NCBI GenBank assembly: GCA_044226655.1
Contig: JBGAGO010000001.1
Location: 1,178,001 to 1,242,000, forward strand
Length of the DNA stretch: 64,000 nt
Direction: 5' to 3'
Origin: JBEVOS01 sp044226655
GTDB taxonomy: Bacteria; Pseudomonadota; Alphaproteobacteria; Caulobacterales; Aquidulcibacteraceae
Shown one piece after another: positions 1 through 8,036 of the stretch (position 1 is the first letter of the stretch; the number at the start of each line of letters is the position of its first letter). The translations under genes and the position numbers were made by a program. The notes beneath the pieces were generated by a model. The model did no database searches. It saw nothing but the letters and a program-made list of their open reading frames with translations, and was not told where the DNA came from.

Positions 1-1524
1 CTCGGCGAGGCTCTCGACCCCGGCCGCGCCGTCCGGGCGCACCACCCAGATTTCCCCCGTCGCTTCGCGGATCGCGTTGATCAGCCGGCGCGGCAAATCC
101 TCGGGCATGCCTTGCGCCGGCTTGAACACGATTTCGCCCGGCGTGAATTTCGTCAGCTGCACGTAACGCTCGAGCGCGACCTCAAGATCGATGTCGCGCG
201 CCGCGGCGATGAGCGCGACCACATCCTCGAAGGTGGAGAGGCGCGGCGCTTCGTTGACGGGCGCGCCCGGCTGTGCAGGCGAGGGGCGCATTTCGCTCGG
301 CGCGGGGCCGTCGCCGCTGCGTGGGCCGCCCTCGCGCAGCAGCCGCGCGGCTTCTTCCGGCGGCGGCAGGCCCTGCGCGGCGCAGAGGCGCACCATCGCC
401 ATTTCCGCCGCCGCGATCGGATCGGGTGCGCGTTGCGCTTCTTCGAGCGCGCGCAGCAGCATCTGCCAGAGCCGCGACAGCTGCGCCGGCGTCAGCGCGC
501 CGGCGATCTCGCGGATGCGCGCCTCCCAATCCTTGCCGCCGACGATCTTCGCCTCGGCGCCGAGCGCTTGCGCCCGCGCCGCGTCATGGCCGATCTCCAA
601 AAGGTCGCGCAGGATCAGCGCCGGATCGGCGCCGCTGTCGTATTGGCTGCGTACCTCGGCGAGCGCGCTCCTGGAATCGCCCTTCACGATCGCCGCCATG
701 AGATCGAGCACGCGGCCGCGGTCGGCGAGGCCTAGCATGTCGCGCACATCTGCCGCCGAGACGGCCGCGCCGGGCTTTTGCACCATCGCCTGATCGAGCA
801 GCGAGAGCGCATCGCGCACCGAGCCTTCCGCCGCGCGCGCGATCAGCGCCAGCCCGTCGGCGTCGATGCTGACACTCTCCTTCGCGCAGATCGTGGCGAG
901 GTGCGCCTGCAGCTGTTCGCTGTCGACGCGCTTCAGATCGAAGCGCTGGCAGCGCGACAGCACGGTGACGGGCACTTTGCGGATTTCGGTGGTCGCGAAA
1001 ATGAACTTCACATGCGGCGGCGGCTCTTCCAGCGTCTTCAGCAGGCCATTGAACGCCGCGGTCGAGAGCATGTGCACTTCGTCGATGATGTAGACCTTGT
1101 AGCGCGCCATCACCGGCGCGTAGCGCACGCTGTCGAGAATTTCGCGGATGTCGTTGATGCCGGTGCGCGAGGCGGCGTCCATCTCGAACACGTCGGGATG
1201 GCGGCTTTCCATGATGGCCTGGCAATGCTCGCCCGGCGGCTCAAGCTTTACGCTCGGCGCGTTGACGGCATCGGTCTTGTAATTGAGCGCGCGCGCGAGC
1301 AGGCGGGCCGTCGTCGTCTTGCCCACGCCGCGCACGCCGGTGAGCATGTAGGCGTGCGGAATGCGGCCCATGACGAACGAATTGGCGATGGTGCGCACCA
1401 TCGCCTCCTGGCCGATCATGTCCTCGAACGTGCGTGGGCGGTATTTGCGCGCCAGCACGAGATAGCCCTGCGGGCCCAAAGGGGTCTCCGCGCCGAACAG
1501 GCCGGGGGCGTCTGAGTCGCTCAC
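1..1524 (-). CDS. dnaX: DNA polymerase III subunit gamma/tau, N-terminal part (cut by window edge)
   Basis: Clamp-loader ATPase of the replicative polymerase, which loads the beta clamp and organises the replisome. The frame opens with GTG at 1524 and stays open to base 1, giving 508 codons; the C-terminal tau region continues outside the window. Visible are the start of the clamp-loader fold (ARKYRPRTFEDMIGQ), Walker A GVRGVGKT at residues 63-70, Walker B IIDEVHML, and the sensor segment FATTEIRKVP. The usual four-cysteine zinc module is reduced to one cysteine in the equivalent stretch, which I believe is common in alphaproteobacteria. The SRP RNA gene and an SnoaL-like gene lie upstream on the same strand. 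The family call is secure; only the end is missing. Confidence 0.96.
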   Translation of the reverse strand, partial: MSDSDAPGLFGAETPLGPQGYLVLARKYRPRTFEDMIGQEAMVRTIANSFVMGRIPHAYMLTGVRGVGKTTTARLLARALNYKTDAVNAPSVKLEPPGEHCQAIMESRHPDVFEMDAASRTGINDIREILDSVRYAPVMARYKVYIIDEVHMLSTAAFNGLLKTLEEPPPHVKFIFATTEIRKVPVTVLSRCQRFDLKRVDSEQLQAHLATICAKESVSIDADGLALIARAAEGSVRDALSLLDQAMVQKPGAAVSAADVRDMLGLADRGRVLDLMAAIVKGDSRSALAEVRSQYDSGADPALILRDLLEIGHDAARAQALGAEAKIVGGKDWEARIREIAGALTPAQLSRLWQMLLRALEEAQRAPDPIAAAEMAMVRLCAAQGLPPPEEAARLLREGGPRSGDGPAPSEMRPSPAQPGAPVNEAPRLSTFEDVVALIAAARDIDLEVALERYVQLTKFTPGEIVFKPAQGMPEDLPRRLINAIREATGEIWVVRPDGAAGVESLAE

Positions 1525-1542
1525 GCAACAAATGTAATCGCT

Positions 1543-1571
1543 CGCGCGCCGGAGGGGTACTCCGGCGCGCG
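1543..1571 (-). terminator. Strong GC hairpin between the SnoaL-like gene and dnaX
   Basis: A 12-bp perfect stem (CGCGCGCCGGAG paired with its complement) closes a 5-nt loop, GGGTA. It starts 23 nt past the SnoaL-like stop and ends about 19 nt before the dnaX start. No T-run follows, so it may act as a Rho-independent-like pause, an mRNA 3' stabiliser or an attenuator rather than a textbook terminator. Confidence 0.5.
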
Positions 1572-1593
1572 CGCTATCAGCCTCGCCACCTCA

Positions 1594-1947
1594 TCAGGCG
1601 TTGTAGAAGCGCTCTTCGGCGATTTTGCCGTTCTTCACGGTGTAGAGCGCGACCTCTTCCATCTGGATGCGCTGGCCATTGGCCTTGGCGGTGACGTCCA
1701 TCTTGAACACCAGCGCGAACTGGTCGCCGTTCACGAACGGGCCTTGCGTCTCGAAGCCATGGATTTCGTGGTTCTCGAACCACCAGACACTCTTGCCGTG
1801 CACGGCCTCGCGGCCTTCCAGCCGCGCCATCGGCCCGTCCATGTTTTCGATCGAAACCACATTGTCGGCCCACATGGCCTCGGCGGTGGCGAAATCGGAC
1901 GTTTTCAGCGCGTCGGTGAATGTCTTGGCGGTGTCGGCAGTGCTCAT
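1594..1947 (-). CDS. SnoaL-like / nuclear transport factor 2-fold protein
   Basis: A 117-residue protein of the SnoaL-like (NTF2 superfamily) type, a small cone-shaped fold used as an enzyme or ligand pocket. The start at 1947 is chosen because AGGAGG lies 8 nt upstream; a longer frame upstream has no such site and no family similarity. Features typical of the family are an N-terminal helix with a dedicated ATAEAMWADNVV-like segment, the EGREAV turn, and C-terminal beta strands ending in KNGKIAEERFYNA. No catalytic residues can be assigned and the substrate is unknown. It lies between the SRP RNA and dnaX and may be transcribed with dnaX, although a hairpin separates the two. Confidence 0.8.
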   Translation of the reverse strand: MSTADTAKTFTDALKTSDFATAEAMWADNVVSIENMDGPMARLEGREAVHGKSVWWFENHEIHGFETQGPFVNGDQFALVFKMDVTAKANGQRIQMEEVALYTVKNGKIAEERFYNA

Positions 1948-2055
1948 CCGAGCCTCCTGTTCGAGCCAAACTGGCCTCAGAACAAAGGCGGTACAATCGG
2001 CCCGCGCGCAAGCGCAAAGCGCCCAATGGCGCATCGCTGCTGACACGTTTTGGTG

Positions 2056-2152
2056 AGGGTGCAGACAGGACGGCGACCCGAACGCAACCCGTTACGGCTG
2101 CTTCCTTCCGGACCTGACCGGGTTGGCGGGGCGACCGTCCGCCGCCTGCCTG
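2056..2152 (-). ncRNA. ffs: Signal recognition particle RNA, small bacterial type (4.5S)
   Basis: The minus strand carries the highly conserved SRP apical motif GGTCAGGTCCGGAAGGAAGC, which contains the GGAA tetraloop and the Ffh-binding symmetric loop. The flanks can fold back on each other (GGCGGACGGTCGCC on the 5' side against GGTCGCCGTCC on the 3' side), giving a single rod of roughly 97 nt. The RNA joins Ffh to target nascent membrane proteins. Ends are placed from the pairing and are accurate to a few bases. A location just upstream of dnaX is the usual one in alphaproteobacteria. Confidence 0.93.
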
Positions 2153-2299
2153 CGGCGCTCATATCGCCGGTCCAGGCGCCAAGAACAAGGCCGCGGCCGC
2201 ATCGTGACCTTGGTCACATCGGACCCTCTCGAAATCACAGACGTTCTCCCCACATTCCCGATCATCGCAGGAGCCCGCCGCCTGGCGGGGCTGAACCCC

Positions 2300-2611
2300 A
2301 TGATGCGCACGTCACTCTTCGCTTTGATTTTCGCCGTTTCCGCCGGCGCCGCCTTCGCCGATCCGCCGGCCCGTGTGGAGGGCATGGAGGTGCGCGAGGG
2401 CGGCCAGACCATCGGCCGGGTCGCCGATGTTGTGCGCGATGACAGCGGCCGCGTGGTTTCCGCGGCGGTCACGGTCGCCGCGCCGGATGATGCGCCCCCG
2501 TCCGTCATGGCGCCGCGCCCGCGCAGCGCGCCTGCCGTCATCGTGGCGGAGGCGCAGGGGCTCCAAGAGCCAGACGACGCGCCGCGCGCCGCCAGCGGTC
2601 ACGCCCGCTAA
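2300..2611 (+). CDS. Small exported protein with a PRC-barrel-like segment
   Basis: A 103-residue protein beginning MMRTSLFALIFAVS, with a clear Sec signal peptide and a likely cleavage after AFA near residue 21. The first half of the mature part (GMEVREGGQTIGRVADVV, then SGRVVSAAVTV) resembles a PRC-barrel strand pattern. The second half is a proline- and alanine-rich tail without recognisable structure. Two ATGs are adjacent at 2300 and 2303. The role is unknown. It stands alone between the SRP RNA and def, and codon use matches its neighbours. Confidence 0.65.
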   Translation: MMRTSLFALIFAVSAGAAFADPPARVEGMEVREGGQTIGRVADVVRDDSGRVVSAAVTVAAPDDAPPSVMAPRPRSAPAVIVAEAQGLQEPDDAPRAASGHAR

Positions 2612-2660
2612 AGCCGCAAATTCTTGACGCTGGGGCCGGCGCTTCATACCTCAGCCTGAG

Positions 2661-3185
2661 ATGGCAATTCGCGAAATCCTCACCGTCCCGAACCCGGTGC
2701 TGAAACAGGTCTCCAAGCCCGTCGAGGGCCCGGTGACCGACGCGCACCGCGCGCTCATGGATGACATGCTGGAGACGATGTACGACGCGCCCGGCATCGG
2801 CCTCGCCGCCGTGCAAATCGGCGTGCCGCTGCGCATCATCGTGATGGACCTCTCCAAGGAAGAGGGCGTGCGCGCGCCGCGTTATTTCGTGAACCCGGAA
2901 ATCACTTGGCGCTCGGATGATGTGCTGCCTTACGAAGAGGGCTGCCTGTCGGTGCCGGAAATCTATGACGAAGTCGAACGGCCGGCGCGCGTCAAGCTGA
3001 CCTACCTCAACTATGACGGCGACCGCATCGAGGAGGACGCCGAGGGCCTGTTCGCTGTGTGCATCCAGCACGAGATGGACCATCTCGAAGGCGTTCTGTT
3101 CATCGATCACCTGTCGCGGCTGAAACGTGAGAGCGCCGTGCGCAAAGTCAAAAAAGCCAAGGAACGCGCCGACGCGGATGCTTGA
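2661..3185 (+). CDS. def: Peptide deformylase
   Basis: Removes the N-formyl group from nascent proteins in the cytoplasm. At 174 residues it has normal length. All three family motifs are present: motif I GIGLAAVQIG at 45-54, motif II EEGCLSVPE at 92-100 with metal ligand C95, and motif III QHEMDH at 136-141 with ligands H137 and H141 and catalytic E138. The C-terminus is a lysine-rich helix. Its partner in the formyl-methionine cycle, fmt, lies 1.4 kb downstream on the same strand, separated by a YbjN-like gene and the CADD-family gene. Normally def and fmt are adjacent, so these two genes interrupt a common arrangement. Confidence 0.97.
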   Translation: MAIREILTVPNPVLKQVSKPVEGPVTDAHRALMDDMLETMYDAPGIGLAAVQIGVPLRIIVMDLSKEEGVRAPRYFVNPEITWRSDDVLPYEEGCLSVPEIYDEVERPARVKLTYLNYDGDRIEEDAEGLFAVCIQHEMDHLEGVLFIDHLSRLKRESAVRKVKKAKERADADA

Positions 3186-3242
3186 CGCGTCCTAGGCCAA
3201 AAGTTTTACATCCCGCCGAGGGCGTTTGTGGCGGGGTGATCG

Positions 3243-3716
3243 ATGCGAGCTTTTCTTGCAGCTCTGGCGTTGAGTTTTTTCGCCGTGGCGGGCGCGGCGG
3301 AAGCGCGGCCCTTTGGCGTGGAGGGCGTCACGCCGGCCGAGGTTCAGGGCGTCATGCGCACCATGGGCCTTTCGGTTCAATCGAGCGAACAGAGCGAAGG
3401 CCGGCCGGGGCTCGCCGCGAGCTATGGCGGCGTGAGCTATGATGTGGCGTTTCACGATTGCGACGCCTCCATGCATTGCAAGAGCGTGCAGATTTACGCC
3501 GGCTTCAATCTGCACAGCGCGGTGTCGGTCGATCTGATCAACCGCTGGAACCAGCAATGGCGGTTCGGCTATGGCTCGGTCGATCCGCAAGGCGCGGCCT
3601 TCCTGCAGATCGATTTCGACGCCAGCTATGGCTCGACCGAGCAGGTGCGCGCCTACATCGAACGCTTCCACCAATTGGCGCCGCAATTCGCACAATTCAT
3701 CGGCTACACGCGCTGA
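3243..3716 (+). CDS. Exported YbjN-domain protein
   Basis: A 157-residue protein with a Sec signal peptide (MRAFLAALALSFFAVAGAAEA) followed by a YbjN-type domain. The domain signature includes EVQGVMRTMGLSVQ, a central hydrophobic sheet, the INRWNQQWRFG segment and the closing helix VRAYIERFHQLAPQF. YbjN proteins resemble the type III secretion chaperone fold. Their role is unclear; overexpression phenotypes in Escherichia coli suggested a regulatory function. The signal peptide puts this copy in the periplasm, unlike the cytosolic YbjN protein at 33840-34346. It precedes the CADD-family gene by 31 nt and may be co-transcribed with it. Confidence 0.8.
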   Translation: MRAFLAALALSFFAVAGAAEARPFGVEGVTPAEVQGVMRTMGLSVQSSEQSEGRPGLAASYGGVSYDVAFHDCDASMHCKSVQIYAGFNLHSAVSVDLINRWNQQWRFGYGSVDPQGAAFLQIDFDASYGSTEQVRAYIERFHQLAPQFAQFIGYTR

Positions 3717-3747
3717 GCGCTTGGGCCATTCGCTGAGGGGAATCCGC

Positions 3748-4410
3748 ATGCAAACGACGTCCGTGCTCATCGACGCCGCCATCGCCGAAAACGCGATGCT
3801 GTCGCATCCGTTTTATCGCGCCTGGGAAGAAGGCAGCTTGCCGCTCAGCGTGCTGCGCTCCTATGCGCGCCAATATTTCCACCATGTGGAGGTGTTTCCC
3901 CAAGTCGTGAGCGCCACGCATGCCAAGTGCCCGGACGCGGCCGGCCGGCGCCTGCTGGCGGAAAACCTCGCGGAAGAAGAGGGCCTCGCCGATGGCAAGG
4001 ACGATCACGCCGCGCTCTGGATGCAGTTCGCAGAGGGTCTCGGCAATGGCGAAGCCGAGGTCCGCGCCGCCCCGCTCAACGCCGAAACGCAGGCGCTGAT
4101 CGACACGTTCCGGACGCTCTCGCGGCGCTCCTACGCCTCGGGCCTTGGCGCGCTCTACGCCTATGAAAGCCAATTGCCCGCCATCGCCGCGACCAAGATC
4201 GCGGGTCTGGCGCGCTATGGCGTGAGCGACGAGCGCGCGCTCCGCTTCTTCGAGGTGCACAAGGATGCGGACGTCGAACACAGCGCCGTTTGCCGCGGTC
4301 TGCTCGACAAGCTGCCGCAAGCCGAGAGCGACGAAGCCGTCGCCGCCGGCCGCCAACTCGCGCAAGCCCTGCTCGGCTTTCTCGACGGCATGCAGCGCGA
4401 GATGAATTGA
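3748..4410 (+). CDS. CADD-family diiron protein, probable para-aminobenzoate synthase (TenA/PqqC fold)
   Basis: A 220-residue all-helical protein of the haem-oxygenase-like superfamily, in the group named after Chlamydia CADD. CADD makes para-aminobenzoate for folate from one of its own tyrosines, using a dinuclear metal centre and a lysine as amino donor. Residues matching the known ligands are visible: E77 or E78, H87, E140, H171, D175 and H178, with H-x3-D-x2-H spacing as in CADD. K150 and Y23 (in HPFYRAW) match the CADD lysine and sacrificed tyrosine by position. The start at 3748 follows GAGGGG by 8 nt. A TenA-like thiamine role is less likely because the TenA active-site cysteine is absent. 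Confidence 0.8.
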   Translation: MQTTSVLIDAAIAENAMLSHPFYRAWEEGSLPLSVLRSYARQYFHHVEVFPQVVSATHAKCPDAAGRRLLAENLAEEEGLADGKDDHAALWMQFAEGLGNGEAEVRAAPLNAETQALIDTFRTLSRRSYASGLGALYAYESQLPAIAATKIAGLARYGVSDERALRFFEVHKDADVEHSAVCRGLLDKLPQAESDEAVAAGRQLAQALLGFLDGMQREMN

Positions 4411-4426
4411 CGGCGCACGCGCCGTT

Positions 4427-4545
4427 CTCCTCCCCCTGTGAAAGGGGGAGGCTGGGAGGGGGTGAGCCACAGACGCGGGCGTTTGTGCGCTCGTTCACCC
4501 CCTCCACGGCGCTTCGCGCCGCACCTCCCCCTTGCAGGGGGAGGA
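4427..4545 (+). repeat. GC-rich palindrome-bounded intergenic repeat, family B, copy 1
   Basis: Each end is a short palindrome of the type CCTCCCCCT-GNA-AGGGGGAGG. Just inside lie GGGAGGGGGTGAG on the left and CTCACCCCCTCC-like sequence on the right, and the core includes GCGGGCGTTTGT. The copy at 54303-54404 shares both ends and the CGTTTGT core. It begins 17 nt after the CADD-family stop and may form the 3' end of that transcript. Confidence 0.85.
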
Positions 4546-4581
4546 AAGACATCGAGAGGCCATCCCCGCTAAACTCCGCCC

Positions 4582-5502
4582 GTGCCGCTTCGCCTCGCCT
4601 TTCTCGGTTCACCCGATTTCGCCGTGCCGTCGTTCGAAGCGCTGATCGCGGCGGGCCATGAGATCGCGTGCGTGTATTCGCAGCCGCCGCGCCCGGCTGG
4701 GCGGGGGCAGGTTTTGCGCGAAACGCCGGTGCATCGCGCCGCCGCCGCGCGCGGCATCGAGGTGCGCACGCCGCGGCGTCTGAAATCACCGGAGGAGCAC
4801 GCGCGCTTCGCTTCGCTCAAGCTCGATCTGGCTGTGGTGGTGGCCTATGGGCTCATTCTGCCCAAGCCCATTCTCGATGCGCCGCGGCTCGGCTGCATGA
4901 ACGTGCATGGCTCGCTGCTGCCGCGCTGGCGGGGCGCCGCGCCCATTCAGCGCGCCATTATGGCCGGCGACCAGATCACCGGCGTCGAGACCATGCGCAT
5001 GGAAGAAGGCCTCGATACCGGACCGATCTACGCCAGCGCGCGAACGCCGATCGATGAGGACGATACAGCCGGCTCGCTCCACGATCGCCTCGCAGCGATG
5101 GGCGCCAAGCTCATTGTCGAAACGGTCGCCGCGCTCGAAGCGGGAACGGCCCACGCCACGCCACAGGCCGAAGCGGGTATTGTCTACGCCGCGAAGATCG
5201 ATCCGGCCGAAACACGCATCGATTGGACGCAGCCCGCGCAAGAGCTGGTTTGGAAAATCCGCGGCCTCTCGCCGTTTCCCGGCGCCTGGTTCGAACTCGA
5301 CGGCGTGCGCTTCAAGGCGCTCGATGCGCGTCTGGCGCAAGGCGGCGGCGCGCCCGGCGAAGCGCTGGACGATGCGCTGCGCATCGCCTGCGGATCGGGC
5401 GCGCTGCGGCTGCTGCGCGTGCAGCGCGCGGGCAAGGGCGCCATGACCGCCGAAGATTTCCTGCGCGGGCGCGCCACGCCGGCGGGAACGCGGCTCGGGT
5501 GA
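4582..5502 (+). CDS. fmt: Methionyl-tRNA formyltransferase
   Basis: Transfers a formyl group from 10-formyltetrahydrofolate to initiator Met-tRNA in the cytoplasm. The 306-residue length is normal. The N-terminal Rossmann-like catalytic domain starts at RLAFLGSPDFAV. The catalytic trio is N107, H109 (in NVHGSLLPRWRGAAP) and D145 (in EEGLDTGPI), and the C-terminal tRNA-binding OB-like domain begins near IDWTQPA. The start is GTG at 4582; no strong Shine-Dalgarno sequence is seen. A repeat element ends 36 nt upstream. truA follows after a small exported-protein gene. Confidence 0.96.
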   Translation: MPLRLAFLGSPDFAVPSFEALIAAGHEIACVYSQPPRPAGRGQVLRETPVHRAAAARGIEVRTPRRLKSPEEHARFASLKLDLAVVVAYGLILPKPILDAPRLGCMNVHGSLLPRWRGAAPIQRAIMAGDQITGVETMRMEEGLDTGPIYASARTPIDEDDTAGSLHDRLAAMGAKLIVETVAALEAGTAHATPQAEAGIVYAAKIDPAETRIDWTQPAQELVWKIRGLSPFPGAWFELDGVRFKALDARLAQGGGAPGEALDDALRIACGSGALRLLRVQRAGKGAMTAEDFLRGRATPAGTRLG

Positions 5503-5555
5503 GCTTCGTTGCTGGCGCGGTGAGCGGGCGGTAATGTTCAGCCTCGGAGTGCGCC

Positions 5556-6101
5556 ATGAAATCATGGATCCTTGTCGCGGCCGTTGCGCTGGCATGTTGC
5601 GGTCCGGCGTCGGCGCCGGCGCCAGACGCGCCCGAGGCGACGCAAGCGCCGGCCGACGCCTCCTCCGCAGATGCGCCGACCGCGCTGACGCCCGCCAACG
5701 AAGCCGCGCGCGCGCTCGGCGAGATCACGGCCGATGACGCGACGCATCTTCCGGATTCGGCAACACAGACCACGCAAACCGAAACGCTGACCTTGCGCGG
5801 CGGCGGCGGCTTCGCGGTCGAAGCCGTGCTGGTCGGCGCCGCCGAGCCCGCGCGGCTCGTGCAGGGCAGCACCTTGCGCGCTTTGATGGAGCTCGACGTC
5901 GGCGCGGCGCAAACGCTGGTCTATCGCGTCACGCGCGCAGAAGGCCGTTCGCTGTGCGGCCAGACGCCGGCGACTTTCATCGTCGTGTGGGATCCCGACG
6001 GGCCGGGGCCGAACGTCGTCAAATATCTGCCGCTCGCGGGCGGCGCGCCGGGCGAGGCCAATGCGCGCGCCTGCGCGCGGCTCGACTATAATCGCGCGTG
6101 A
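5556..6101 (+). CDS. Exported protein of unknown function between fmt and truA
   Basis: A 181-residue protein whose first 20 residues (MKSWILVAAVALACCG) form a signal peptide. The double cysteine suggests a lipoprotein, but the residues before it are not a clean lipobox. A 50-residue alanine-, proline- and aspartate-rich linker follows, then a domain of about 110 residues with TLRGGGGFAVEAVLVG and two cysteines that could pair. No family is recognised. It overlaps truA by 4 nt (GTGA), so it is translated in the fmt-truA operon. Confidence 0.65.
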   Translation: MKSWILVAAVALACCGPASAPAPDAPEATQAPADASSADAPTALTPANEAARALGEITADDATHLPDSATQTTQTETLTLRGGGGFAVEAVLVGAAEPARLVQGSTLRALMELDVGAAQTLVYRVTRAEGRSLCGQTPATFIVVWDPDGPGPNVVKYLPLAGGAPGEANARACARLDYNRA

Positions 6102-6835
6102 CCCGCTTCAAGCTGACGATCGAATATGATGGCGGTCCCTTCAACGGCTGGCAGAAGCTGGGCGAGGGGCCAAGCGTGCAGGCGTCGCTCGAACGCGCCG
6201 TGCTGGCGCTGACGGGCGAACATGCCGACGTCGTCGGCGCCGGGCGCACGGATGCGGGCGTGCACGCTTTGGGCCAGGTCGCGCATGTCGATATCGCCAA
6301 GCCCTTCGACGCCAACCGCGTGCGCGAAGCGCTCAACGCGCATCTACGGCCCGATCCGATCGCGATTGTTGAAGCCGAAGAAGCGGCGCCTGATTTCCAT
6401 GCGCGCTTCAGCGCCGTGCGGCGCGTCTATCTCTACCGCATCATTGATCGGCGCGCGCCGCTGGCGCTTGAGCGCGGCCACGCCTGGAAAGCCCCGCGCG
6501 CGATCGATGCCGGCGCCATGCATCGCGCCGCGCAGGCGCTGATCGGCCAGCACGATTTCACCACCTTCCGTGACGCGCAATGCCAGGCCAAGAGCCCGGT
6601 GAAGACGCTCGACCGCTGCGATGTCGCGCGCGCGGGCGCCGTGATCGAGGTGTGGTGCGAGGCGCGCTCCTTCCTGCATCGGCAGGTGCGCTCGATGGTC
6701 GGCTCGCTGATGGAGGTGGGCCTCGGCAGATGGCCCGAAACCGAGATCGCCGCCGCCCTCGCCGCCAAAGACCGCGCCCGCTGCGGTCCCGTCGCGCCGC
6801 CGGATGGATTGTATTTGGTGCGCGTGGACTACTGA
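6098..6835 (+). CDS. truA: tRNA pseudouridine(38-40) synthase
   Basis: Isomerises uridines 38-40 in the tRNA anticodon stem. It has 245 residues, normal for TruA. The catalytic aspartate is D52 in GRTDAGVHA, and RRVYLYRI, FTTFRDAQCQAKSPVKT and FLHRQVRSMVGSL match conserved blocks. The start is GTG at 6098, overlapping the previous gene by 4 nt. The 3' end overlaps the convergent dapE by 7 nt, so neither gene has a separate terminator between them. Confidence 0.95.
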   Translation: MTRFKLTIEYDGGPFNGWQKLGEGPSVQASLERAVLALTGEHADVVGAGRTDAGVHALGQVAHVDIAKPFDANRVREALNAHLRPDPIAIVEAEEAAPDFHARFSAVRRVYLYRIIDRRAPLALERGHAWKAPRAIDAGAMHRAAQALIGQHDFTTFRDAQCQAKSPVKTLDRCDVARAGAVIEVWCEARSFLHRQVRSMVGSLMEVGLGRWPETEIAAALAAKDRARCGPVAPPDGLYLVRVDY

Positions 6836-7953
6836 GCGGAATAGCGCTTCAGAATCTCGGCATAGGCTTTCGCCAGCGCGCGCACGTCATCGACGCGCAC
6901 TTTTTCATCGACCATGTGCGCCGTGGCGTTCTGCAGGCCGAGTTCGACGACGGGGCAGACATCCTTGATGAAGCGCGCGTCGGAGGTGCCGCCGGAGGTC
7001 GACAGCGCCGCCGGCGCGCCGAGCGCATCGCGCACCGCGCCTTGCACAAGCTCCGTGAACGGCCCGGGCGGCGTGAGGAAGGCGCGGCCGGTGATCGCGA
7101 TGCGCGCGCTGATCGCGCGTCCGCTCTTGGCGGCGATTGCTGCGGCCTCCTCTTCGATCCAGGCTTTGAGGTCGTCGCCGCTGTGCGCGGCGTTGAAGCG
7201 GATGTTGAGCTTGGCTTCCGCGCGCGCGGCCACGACATTGTGCGCGCTATTGCCGACATCGACGCTGGTGACGACCAGGCGCGAGAGATCGAAACCCGGC
7301 GAGCCCTTATCCAGTTCGCGCGCTTGCAGCACGCCGAGCAGTTCGATCAGCGGCGCGACAGGATTTTCATGCTGTTCCGGATAGGCGACATGGCCTTGCC
7401 GGCCTTCCACCGTCAGCACGCAATTGAGCGAGCCGCGGCGGCCGTTCTTCACTGTGTCGCCGACCACGTCCACGCTGGTCGGCTCGCCGACAATGCAATG
7501 ATCGATGGTTTCGCCTTCGGCCTTCAGCGCCGCCAGCACCTTCTGCGTGCCGTCGATGGCGGGACCTTCCTCGTCGCCCGTGATGAGGAAGCTGACCGAC
7601 CCGCTGTCGTTGGAAACCTCCGCGCACGCCGCGACCATGGCGGCGATGGCCGCTTTCATATCGGTCGCGCCGCGTCCGATCAGCCAGCCGTCGCGCACAG
7701 CCGCGGAAAACGGATCGACGCTCCAGGCGCCCGCATCACCCACAGGCACAACATCGGTATGGCCCGCGAAACAGAGATTGCGCCCGCCCGTTCCGCGCCG
7801 CGCATAGAGATTGTCGATCGCGCCGAATTTCATGCGCCGCAGCGAAAAGCCAAGCTCTCCGAGCGCGCGCCCGAGCACGTCCAGCGCGCCCGCATCCGCC
7901 GGCGTCACGCTGGGACAGCGCATCAAAGCCTGCGCGAGGGGAAGCGGATCCAT
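6829..7953 (-). CDS. dapE: Succinyl-diaminopimelate desuccinylase
   Basis: Hydrolyses N-succinyl-LL-2,6-diaminopimelate in the lysine and peptidoglycan pathway. The product is a dizinc M20-family enzyme of 374 residues from the chosen ATG at 7953; an in-frame start 45 nt upstream is possible. Metal-binding motifs are H65 in CFAGHTDVVP, D98 in GATDMKAA and the E128-E129 pair in GDEEGPA. RGRHGHVAYPE-like sequence marks the lid domain, and the C-terminal zinc histidine is in the final segment before ALAKAYAEI. The upstream pathway enzyme dapD is encoded 2.3 kb away on the same strand, but other genes intervene. Confidence 0.95.
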   Translation of the reverse strand: MDPLPLAQALMRCPSVTPADAGALDVLGRALGELGFSLRRMKFGAIDNLYARRGTGGRNLCFAGHTDVVPVGDAGAWSVDPFSAAVRDGWLIGRGATDMKAAIAAMVAACAEVSNDSGSVSFLITGDEEGPAIDGTQKVLAALKAEGETIDHCIVGEPTSVDVVGDTVKNGRRGSLNCVLTVEGRQGHVAYPEQHENPVAPLIELLGVLQARELDKGSPGFDLSRLVVTSVDVGNSAHNVVAARAEAKLNIRFNAAHSGDDLKAWIEEEAAAIAAKSGRAISARIAITGRAFLTPPGPFTELVQGAVRDALGAPAALSTSGGTSDARFIKDVCPVVELGLQNATAHMVDEKVRVDDVRALAKAYAEILKRYSAQ

Positions 7954-8036
7954 GGCGAATCTGTACTGAAAATCGCGGGCCTTGTCGAAGCGGCGCACCC
8001 CTCGCCCATAAGGGGAAAGGCGCGCGCTCGCGCGGT

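Noticed and set aside
2100..2160. A protein start upstream of 2300 in the frame of the small exported protein
   Set aside because: The upstream part runs into the region next to the SRP RNA and lacks a ribosome site; the signal peptide begins at 2300 or 2303.
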